Assembly (NCBI GenBank): GCA_934728205.1
Contig: CAKVEH010000023.1
Span: forward strand, 1-11,862
Source: an uncultured Helicobacteraceae bacterium
Lineage (GTDB): Bacteria; Campylobacterota; Campylobacteria; Campylobacterales; Helicobacteraceae
Reading direction: 5' to 3'
Length of the DNA: 11,862 nucleotides
Shown piece after piece: positions 6,846-11,862 of this stretch (positions are counted from its first letter, which is position 1; the number at the start of each line of letters is the position of its first letter). Under the pieces are notes generated by a model that did not search any database, was not told the origin of the DNA, and saw only the letters and a list, made by a program, of their open reading frames with translations. The position numbers and the translations under genes are program-made.

Positions 6846-6851
6846 GCACAA
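6837..6851 (+). other. Perfect hairpin centred on the mnmC-like stop codon
   Basis: TTGTGC and GCACAA form a perfect 6-base-pair stem whose 3-base loop is the TAA stop. It lies between convergent genes (the porin gene ends at 6874). Neither side has a run of T, so it is not a standard intrinsic terminator, though it may protect or delimit the transcript ends. Confidence 0.35.
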
Positions 6852-6873
6852 ATGAGGCTATATCGCATAAACC

Positions 6874-8136
6874 CTAAAATGAGAGTTTCAATCCAAAGTG
6901 CAAAGCATTTTGGTGTGGATAGATTAGCTTATTTCCTCCGTGTGTGTTAAGCAGATTAAATAACACCATAAAATGCTCGCTAATGCCAATCTCACAAAGC
7001 ACATTAAGTTCATTCACTCTATCAAATATTGCATTTTGCGTAGCTTGTTTGGTAAATCGAGTTGTGCCATACACAAAAGCGAGCGAGATTCTATGTATAG
7101 TGAAGTTAATCTTACCAAAACCAAGACCCGCCTCATCACCGAGTAAAAATGCTCTCCCTCCCCACATAAAAAACGGACTGACATTATTTCCAATGATATT
7201 AAGGCTACCAACGCCATTTGCACCACTTTGGATAAAGCCACCGCTTAATTCTAAGCCATTTGCGCTTGATTCAAAAATATCTTTAACCCCCAAATACGCA
7301 CGCACATCAACAACAAAACTATCCCTGCTATTACCCTTAAGGCTATGACTCCCCTCTAATGTCGAACTCACACTAAGGCTTCCACCCACATAAGCACTTG
7401 AATGTGTATATTTTGTGTTAAGTTTCACGCCAAATGCGTTAAAAATGCTTGGTGCGCCATTATAAAAGCCCTCTAATGAAAGAATCTCATCAAAAAACGA
7501 ATGTTTTAATCTCACTCCAAACAATCCAAGTGTATTGTGTGGATTGACATTGCTCATCGCTGTCATTTTGTTATACTGCACATAGCCATTATTTTTTGCC
7601 CAAAAGACTTCTATAAGGGTGTCTGGTAGGGATTTGTTGCTAATATAAACCCCATCAACAAGCCTATCCGCCCATTGTGCTTTGGCGAAGATTCTCCCCG
7701 CTTGCACGCTTGTCTTGCCATTTGAGTATTCTATATAACTTTGTCCAAGCATCGTGCGATAGTTCGCATAAAAATCCATCGAACCATCGCCCTTGCTTCC
7801 TTTTCTATTTGGAGAGTTTATATCATCATCCCACAGAGAATCTGTGTGGAGTTGATAAAACATCGAGCTTGCGCGAAAGCTTATCATAAAGCGCACATTT
7901 TTATAAAACTCCGAACGATATGCTAACCCTATGCTACCAGCACCATAGCCTGCATTTGCGTTTTTTGGGTCTTGCTGTGAGCTAGTATCAGTGGTATGCA
8001 CACCATAAAAGATGACATCACCATTTGAGATTCCATTTGAAAGTGCGTCATCAATATTTTCATAGCTAAATGCCAGCTCCACGCCCACAAATAATATACT
8101 CATAATAATCGCGCCAATCCATCGCACTCTTTGCAT
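6874..8136 (-). CDS. Opr-family outer-membrane porin
   Basis: A 420-residue outer-membrane protein. Residues 1-24 form the signal peptide (likely cut after AFS). An N-terminal strand region containing DVIFYGVHTT follows, then repeated amphipathic beta strands, for example GSIGLAYRSEF, VQAGRIFAK, GLELSGGFIQSG and HFGLKLSF, ending in Phe. The pattern SYIEYSNGKTSVQAGRIF followed by DRLVDGVYISN is typical of OprD-like porins, where one strand bears 'Q..G...' and the next describes the eyelet region. It probably forms a channel for small solutes; the substrate cannot be read. The ATG at 8136 has AAGGAA just upstream. A 66-base gap with a candidate extended -10 separates it from the preceding small gene, so it is probably its own transcription unit, convergent with the mnmC-like gene. 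Confidence 0.75.
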   Translation of the reverse strand: MQRVRWIGAIIMSILFVGVELAFSYENIDDALSNGISNGDVIFYGVHTTDTSSQQDPKNANAGYGAGSIGLAYRSEFYKNVRFMISFRASSMFYQLHTDSLWDDDINSPNRKGSKGDGSMDFYANYRTMLGQSYIEYSNGKTSVQAGRIFAKAQWADRLVDGVYISNKSLPDTLIEVFWAKNNGYVQYNKMTAMSNVNPHNTLGLFGVRLKHSFFDEILSLEGFYNGAPSIFNAFGVKLNTKYTHSSAYVGGSLSVSSTLEGSHSLKGNSRDSFVVDVRAYLGVKDIFESSANGLELSGGFIQSGANGVGSLNIIGNNVSPFFMWGGRAFLLGDEAGLGFGKINFTIHRISLAFVYGTTRFTKQATQNAIFDRVNELNVLCEIGISEHFMVLFNLLNTHGGNKLIYPHQNALHFGLKLSF

Positions 8137-8164
8137 TTACATTCCTTGTTTTTGCTTATGTGTA

Positions 8165-8175
8165 AGTGTAGCATA
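8165..8175 (-). promoter_or_regulatory. Candidate extended -10 for the porin gene
   Basis: The minus strand reads TATGCTACACT, one base different from the TATGCTACAAT ahead of the TraF-like operon. It would start transcription near 8158, leaving a leader of about 22 bases that contains the AAGGAA ribosome site of the porin gene. Confidence 0.4.
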
Positions 8176-8202
8176 ATGCGAATAATTAGGAATAAAATCC
8201 CC

Positions 8203-8463
8203 CTAATCTTGCTTTTTAGATTCTATAAATTTCTCATAACATTGCTTAGAGCAAAAAAACTCTTTATTTTGTCTAATGCCCTCATTTATCGCACAAAATG
8301 TCCCGCACACTCCACATTCACACATCTCTTCGCTTTGTATTTGTTTGTGTTTTGATGACTTTTTGGTGTGATTGTGTTTGTCATCTTGTCCCTTTAGTAG
8401 TGGGCGCACAATCATAAACCACACAAACGCAAGAAGCGCAACAAATAAAGCAATTTTAACCAT
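8203..8463 (-). CDS. PP0621-like small membrane-anchored zinc-ribbon protein
   Basis: An 86-residue protein with one N-terminal membrane helix (about 3-20), a charged His/Lys-rich linker (25-45) and a cysteine cluster. The pairs Cys50-x2-Cys53 and Cys71-x3-Cys75, with extra Cys48 and Cys57, suggest a treble-clef or TRASH-like zinc site ending in FFCSKQCYEKF. This layout matches the PP0621 family of uncharacterised proteins found widely in Proteobacteria. The ATG at 8463 lies 8 bases after the rsmG stop, and its AGGAG overlaps that stop codon, so it is the tail of the tat-queA-rsmG string. A zinc-binding role is inferred from the cysteines; the physiological role is unknown. Confidence 0.75.
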   Translation of the reverse strand: MVKIALFVALLAFVWFMIVRPLLKGQDDKHNHTKKSSKHKQIQSEEMCECGVCGTFCAINEGIRQNKEFFCSKQCYEKFIESKKQD

Positions 8464-8471
8464 ACAAACTC

Positions 8472-9074
8472 CTATCCTTTTTTATAAAAATAGATTCTCT
8501 CATCTCGTATGAAGCATTCCTCCACGCTCAAATGCTCTACTTCTTGCTTAAACTTCGAGCCCTTGTAAAGCAAAAAATGTCCATTAAAACTTAAAAACTT
8601 ACGCCCATAGTGCATAATTTCCTCCACACTTATGCTCGCGCGCGAAGTGATTAAATCAATATTATTAACCTGCGTAATAGGAATATCTTGCAAACGCACA
8701 TCAAAAACCTGCGTATTTCGCAACCCCAAAGTAGCAACAATATGTTGTAAAAAACCAAACCGCTTCACTCTAGGCTCGCTAAGGAAAAATGCGCTGTGTG
8801 TTTTCACAATGGCAAGCGCAATAGCTGGGAATCCACCACCAGAACCAACATCAAGACAACTTTTAAACTCATCAACAAAGCGCAATGGATAAAGCGAATC
8901 AATAATGTTTCGCGCTACACTCTCAAATGTGCTTGCCCCGCTTAGATTATGTGTCTTATTCCAATGCAAAAGTTCCTTAGCATAAGTCTCAAGCGCACCA
9001 ATGGCAGAAGAATCTATCCGCACGCCCAAATCTTTACAATACAAATCTAATCCCTTAAGAGAATCTGCAAACAT
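8472..9074 (-). CDS. rsmG: 16S rRNA (guanine527-N7)-methyltransferase RsmG
   Basis: A 200-residue cytoplasmic enzyme that uses S-adenosylmethionine to methylate G527 of 16S rRNA at N7; this was formerly GidB. Motifs in order: WNKTHNLSGAST (38-49), RNIIDSL (55-61), the SAM-binding loop LDVGSGGGFPAI (74-85), SEPRVKRFGFLQ (99-110) and TSRASISVEEI (143-153). All agree with the family, and the length is normal. The ATG overlaps the queA stop by one base (TAATG), so translation is probably coupled; the ribosome site inside queA is weak. Losing this enzyme is known to give low-level streptomycin resistance in other bacteria. Here all key regions look intact. Confidence 0.95.
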   Translation of the reverse strand: MFADSLKGLDLYCKDLGVRIDSSAIGALETYAKELLHWNKTHNLSGASTFESVARNIIDSLYPLRFVDEFKSCLDVGSGGGFPAIALAIVKTHSAFFLSEPRVKRFGFLQHIVATLGLRNTQVFDVRLQDIPITQVNNIDLITSRASISVEEIMHYGRKFLSFNGHFLLYKGSKFKQEVEHLSVEECFIRDERIYFYKKG

Positions 9075-10171
9075 TATATTATCACCATTCCATCGCCATA
9101 GGAGTAAAATTTATAGCCTTGTTGCTTTGCGCATTCATAGATTCTAAGGCATTCTTCTCTCCCCACAAATCCACTTATCATCATTAAAAGCGTGCTTTTA
9201 GGCAGGTGGAAGTTGGTTAAAATACCATTCACGCGCATTGGTGGATTCTTAGGGTGTAAGAAAATATCACACTCCCCATTGCTTTTTTTAGTGCGATAAA
9301 AATGCTCCACCACACGCGCCGAAGTGCTCCCAATGCAAAAAATCTTTTTAGCATTATCGCACACAATCTCTTGTGTCAAAGGCGAAATGCTAAAAGATTC
9401 TGTATGTATTACAAAATCTCTAATGTCCTCACAATTCACACTTCCAAATGTCCCCGCGCCAATGTGTAATGTAAGATAGGCAATTTCATAATGCTTTTTC
9501 AGTTTCTCAAAGTCTTTATCCTCAAAGTGCAGGCTCGCTGTGGGAGCAGCGACCGCACCAATATGCCTAGCAAACACACTTTGATAATCACTCATATCAC
9601 TAAGAGTATCTGCCCGCTTGATATATGGTGGAAGTGGAATATGCCCGATAGATTCAAATAAATCAAGCACTTGATTTATGCTAAGCGAGGTTTTCATATC
9701 GCTATCACGCCAAAAGCTTACCAAACGCATTCCATTCTCTAAAAGACTCTCCACACGGACCACCGCGTCATAATGTGTCAAATCTTGTGTGCTAGATTCT
9801 ACAAAAAGACACGCGCCTTGCTTTAATTTACCACGAATTTGGACTAAAAATGTAGGGGTTTGTGTATCACTAAGACTGCCAAAGGGCTTGTGAAAAAAAA
9901 TCTCTAGCTTTTTGCCCTGCATTGTAGAATCTTTATACGCATAGATTCTTGCTTTTATCACCTTTGTATCATTGCAAATAAGCGTATAATCATTTGGCAC
10001 AATATCACAAAAATCCCTAAAAAATGCGTGTGTAATACTTTTATCTAAGCGATTATACACAAGGAGTTTGCCATTTTCACGCGGACTTGTGGGCTTAGAA
10101 GCTATGAGATGGCTCGGCAGCTCATAGTCATAGTTACGCACATAAAAATCACTTACATCTAAGGCATTCAC
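9074..10171 (-). CDS. queA: S-adenosylmethionine:tRNA ribosyltransferase-isomerase QueA
   Basis: A 365-residue enzyme that transfers and isomerises the ribosyl group of S-adenosylmethionine onto preQ1 in tRNA, forming epoxyqueuosine at wobble position 34. Visible family blocks: YELPSHLIA (16-24), CNDTKVIKARIY (67-77), GHIPLPPYIKRA (176-187), YQSVFARHIGAVAAPTASLHF (196-216), LHIGAGTFGSV (235-245), LTNFHLPKSTLLMMIS (318-333) and FYSYGDGM (355-362). PTASLHF, rather than the more common PTAGLHF, is the usual Helicobacter form. The start is GTG at 10171, directly after the tatC TAA with no gap; AAAGG inside the tatC tail supports it, and no in-frame ATG precedes the first conserved block. Slightly longer than E. 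coli QueA, otherwise complete. Confidence 0.95.
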   Translation of the reverse strand: MNALDVSDFYVRNYDYELPSHLIASKPTSPRENGKLLVYNRLDKSITHAFFRDFCDIVPNDYTLICNDTKVIKARIYAYKDSTMQGKKLEIFFHKPFGSLSDTQTPTFLVQIRGKLKQGACLFVESSTQDLTHYDAVVRVESLLENGMRLVSFWRDSDMKTSLSINQVLDLFESIGHIPLPPYIKRADTLSDMSDYQSVFARHIGAVAAPTASLHFEDKDFEKLKKHYEIAYLTLHIGAGTFGSVNCEDIRDFVIHTESFSISPLTQEIVCDNAKKIFCIGSTSARVVEHFYRTKKSNGECDIFLHPKNPPMRVNGILTNFHLPKSTLLMMISGFVGREECLRIYECAKQQGYKFYSYGDGMVII

Positions 10172-10954
10172 TTACATACCTTTGTTGTTTTTAGAATCTT
10201 GTGTGTTTGACTCACTCTCTTTCTCCTCATCGCCTTTGGGTGCTGGGTTTGTAAATTTTAAAATCACAATAGACAACCCATAAAGTCCAATAAGCGGTAT
10301 CGCCATAAAAATCTGCGAAAGCACATCGGGTGGAGTGATTATCGCAGCAATGACAAAAATAATCACCACAGCATATTTAAAAAAGTTTTTCAAACTCTCA
10401 TCAGTGATAAGCCCAACTTTCCCTAAAAAATAACTCAACACAGGGAGTTCAAAAGCGATACCAAAGCCAATAATAAGCCGAGTAAAAAACATTACATAAT
10501 TATCCGCGCTAATACTTCCCTCAAACTTCCCATTTCCAAAAAGCAAGACATTCTCCACCACCACAGGTAGCACTACATAATACGCAAACGCCACACCACA
10601 AAAAAACATCGTGCTTGCAAATGCCACAAAAGGCAGAACGATTTTTTTTTCGTGCTTGTATAATCCCGGGGCGACAAAAAGCCAAAACTGCCAAAATATC
10701 ACAGGCATAGCAATCACCAATGAGCCAAAAAACGCTACTTTTAACGCGACAAACACCCCCTCAAGCACGGTAAGGGTTGCTAAATGCGCCCTTATGCTTT
10801 CGTTTTTGAGTGCGCTTTGTATGGGGAAAGCCACCCAATCAAAAATCACCTCCCAAAATCCAAAACACACACAAAACGCTACGCCAATAGTAAGTGTGGA
10901 TATAACCAATCGCTTGCGCAAATCTTCTAAATGTGGCTTTAAATCTTCAAACAT
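10172..10954 (-). CDS. tatC: Twin-arginine translocase subunit TatC
   Basis: A 260-residue inner-membrane protein, the receptor for twin-arginine signal peptides in export of folded proteins. Six hydrophobic segments can be followed (about 20-42, 70-92, 107-132, 155-178, 193-208, 212-233). Conserved features: HLEDLRKRL near the N-terminus (8-16), FWQFWLFVAPGLYKHEKK (87-104) with Glu102 in the signal-peptide site, FGIAFELP (164-171) with the conserved membrane Glu169, and ITPPDVLSQIFMAIP (206-220). The C-terminal tail is hydrophilic and Lys/Glu/Asn-rich. The ATG at 10954 follows the tatB stop by 9 bases, with GAGGT as ribosome site. A run of nine A (10642-10650, read as T on the plus strand) interrupts codons 102-105. 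Confidence 0.95.
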   Translation of the reverse strand: MFEDLKPHLEDLRKRLVISTLTIGVAFCVCFGFWEVIFDWVAFPIQSALKNESIRAHLATLTVLEGVFVALKVAFFGSLVIAMPVIFWQFWLFVAPGLYKHEKKIVLPFVAFASTMFFCGVAFAYYVVLPVVVENVLLFGNGKFEGSISADNYVMFFTRLIIGFGIAFELPVLSYFLGKVGLITDESLKNFFKYAVVIIFVIAAIITPPDVLSQIFMAIPLIGLYGLSIVILKFTNPAPKGDEEKESESNTQDSKNNKGM

Positions 10955-10963
10955 ATTTTACCT

Positions 10964-11602
10964 CTATGTGTTCTTTGACTTTTTTGTCGCCCTAGATTGT
11001 GTTTGTTTAGAATCTTTTTTGGTAATTTTAGAGTCTTTTTTTATGGCTCTTGTGCGTGGCGTGGAATCTTTAGGCTTGTGTGATGATTTTAGAGATTCTT
11101 TGGGATTAGAATCTTTGCTCTTAAGCCTTTTGGTGCTAGCTGTCGCTTGAGTGTTATCGTTGTCGTGCTCTGCACGCTCGTTATTGAATGCTTCAATATC
11201 TGCATCAAGGAGCTCACTTTGAAAATTAAGATTTTCTAAAGCAAGGCTTTCTTTGCTTTTTTGTGGGGTTTTCTCCTCGCCTTTTTTGCTAGAATCTTCC
11301 TCTTTTTTGCCAGATTCTAAACTAAAATCACTAAAATCCAACTCTTTGGTAAGAGAATCTGTGCCCTTTTTAATATCATCAATATCCTTTAGCACGCTAT
11401 TTTTATAATCAAGGGCTTGCTTTTTAAACTCCTCCATTCGCACTTCTTTATCAAAGGTTTCTTTGGCATCATTGATGGTTTTTTTGACCGCTCTAAAAAA
11501 CTTAGTAATATCTAAAATCGCTTGTGGTAGCTTGTCAGGTCCTAAGAAAATCACCGCTACAACGAGGATTACTAAAATTTCAAAAATACCTATACCAAAC
11601 AT
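10964..11602 (-). CDS. tatB: Sec-independent translocase subunit TatB
   Basis: A 212-residue inner-membrane protein. It works with TatC as the receptor complex for twin-arginine substrates. It has the classic short N-terminal membrane helix (about 5-20) with Glu8, the hinge GPDKLP (21-26), and an amphipathic helix (27-60). A long hydrophilic tail follows, extremely rich in Lys, Ser, Asp and Glu (100-212), which is longer and more basic at its end than in E. coli TatB. The tail repeats K-D-S and K-E-S units, which also account for several copies of AGATTCT/AGAATCT here. The gene is the first of a leftward string tatB-tatC-queA-rsmG. No tatA is beside it, as I recall for other Helicobacter, where tatA lies elsewhere. 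TatB rather than TatA is called from its length, motif and tatC linkage. Confidence 0.92.
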   Translation of the reverse strand: MFGIGIFEILVILVVAVIFLGPDKLPQAILDITKFFRAVKKTINDAKETFDKEVRMEEFKKQALDYKNSVLKDIDDIKKGTDSLTKELDFSDFSLESGKKEEDSSKKGEEKTPQKSKESLALENLNFQSELLDADIEAFNNERAEHDNDNTQATASTKRLKSKDSNPKESLKSSHKPKDSTPRTRAIKKDSKITKKDSKQTQSRATKKSKNT

Positions 11603-11659
11603 TTAGCCTCTTAAAAATAAAATTTTAGATTCTTAAATAAATTACAAAAACATAACGCT

Positions 11660-11674
11660 ATTTTATACTAAAAT
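11660..11674. promoter_or_regulatory. Palindromic candidate bidirectional promoter core (tatB / serS)
   Basis: ATTTTATACTAAAAT is a perfect inverted repeat: 6-base arms around TAC. Each strand therefore shows TAAAAT or TATAAAAT as a -10. Leftward it would start near 11653, about 50 bases ahead of tatB. Rightward it would start near 11681, ahead of the small ORF and serS. It is the only good -10 candidate between these divergent genes. Confidence 0.4.
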
Positions 11675-11699
11675 CACCAAATATTTCAAGGAATAAGAA

Positions 11700-11771
11700 A
11701 TGCTTTTTTTACGCAATTTTCAACGATTTTACACAAAGTTACACAGCAAGATTAGGAGATGTGATGATTGA
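11700..11771 (+). CDS. Possible 23-residue leader peptide overlapping the serS start
   Basis: An ATG at 11700 with a strong ribosome site (AAGGAA at 11688-11693) opens a 23-codon frame, MLFLRNFQRFYTKLHSKIRR then CDD, and stops with TGA at 11769-11771. The stop lies 8 bases inside serS, whose ATG is at 11764. The product is very basic and aromatic. It could be a leader whose translation feeds ribosomes to serS, or a chance ORF. It contains only one serine codon, so a serine-starvation attenuator is not suggested. Confidence 0.35.
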   Translation: MLFLRNFQRFYTKLHSKIRRCDD

Positions 11772-11862
11772 TACAAAATTATTGCTCAACGATTTTCAAG
11801 AAACTTCTAGGCAACTTGCCATTAAAAAAGTGCCAAAAAACACTCTCCAAGAGCTCTATACC
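11764..11862 (+). CDS. serS: Seryl-tRNA synthetase, 5' end only
   Basis: The first 33 codons of a gene that continues past the right edge. The N-terminus, MIDTKLLLNDFQETSRQLAI then KKVPKNTLQEL, matches the opening of SerS in Helicobacter: M-I-D-x-K-L-L, then D-F-x-x-x-x-x-x-L, the start of the helical arm that grips the tRNA. SerS charges tRNA-Ser, and also tRNA-Sec where present. AGGAG at 11754-11758 supports the ATG at 11764; the GTG codon just before it (11761) is a less likely start. The catalytic domain is outside the window, so the call rests on the N-terminus only. Confidence 0.8.
   Translation, partial: MIDTKLLLNDFQETSRQLAIKKVPKNTLQELYT

Noticed and set aside
8131..8355. A 74-codon open frame on the plus strand
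   Set aside because: It overlaps the PP0621-like gene and the porin promoter region; the opposite strand has the better ribosome site and the cysteine pattern.
10611..11150. A 179-codon open frame on the plus strand
   Set aside because: It is opposite tatC and tatB, whose identities are certain; it crosses their junction and shows no ribosome site or domain.

Overview
The window looks like chromosome from an enterohepatic-type Helicobacter (Campylobacterota). The DNA is AT-rich, and the proteins resemble Helicobacter versions: QueA carries the genus-typical PTASLHF motif, there is a DUF1104-like periplasmic protein, and a tatB-tatC-queA-rsmG-small zinc-ribbon gene string matches the order I recall from H. 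pylori. No rRNA, tRNA, IS element, phage gene or CRISPR array is visible, and there is no gene-free stretch longer than about 160 bases.

Layout. Bases 1-272 hold the 5' part of a leftward outer-membrane protein gene, divergent from a rightward block. That block begins with two tandem TraF-like outer-membrane barrel genes (432-1565 and 1612-3321) and a 74-residue membrane protein (3348-3572). Next, from a promoter of its own, comes a small periplasmic DUF1104-like gene (3677-4063). It is followed by an OmpR-type response regulator (4110-4820), its overlapping histidine kinase (4810-5997) and a stand-alone MnmC-type methyltransferase (6003-6845). From there to 11602 everything is leftward: tatB, tatC, queA, rsmG and a PP0621-like zinc-ribbon protein lie nearly end to end, then an Opr-type porin follows behind its own promoter. 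At the right edge serS starts rightward (11764) and runs out of the window.

How the parts relate. The left half is mostly cell-envelope and signalling genes. The regulator and kinase resemble the Campylobacter DccRS pair. A perfect 11-base-period direct repeat (TTCAC-N6-TTCAC) sits just upstream of the -10 box of the DUF1104-like gene, which is how DccR-type sites are placed. I infer that the DUF1104 gene, and perhaps the regulator genes behind it, are controlled by this system. The right half is housekeeping: Tat export, queuosine synthesis and 16S rRNA methylation, translationally packed (gaps of 9, 0, -1 and 8 bases).

Most notable unexplained items: the extra loop beside the phosphorylation site of the regulator; the large insertions that distinguish the second TraF-like barrel from the first; a perfect palindrome that could drive divergent tatB and serS transcription; a ribosome-site-bearing 23-codon ORF overlapping the serS start; and a strong excess of the palindromic word AGAWTCT.
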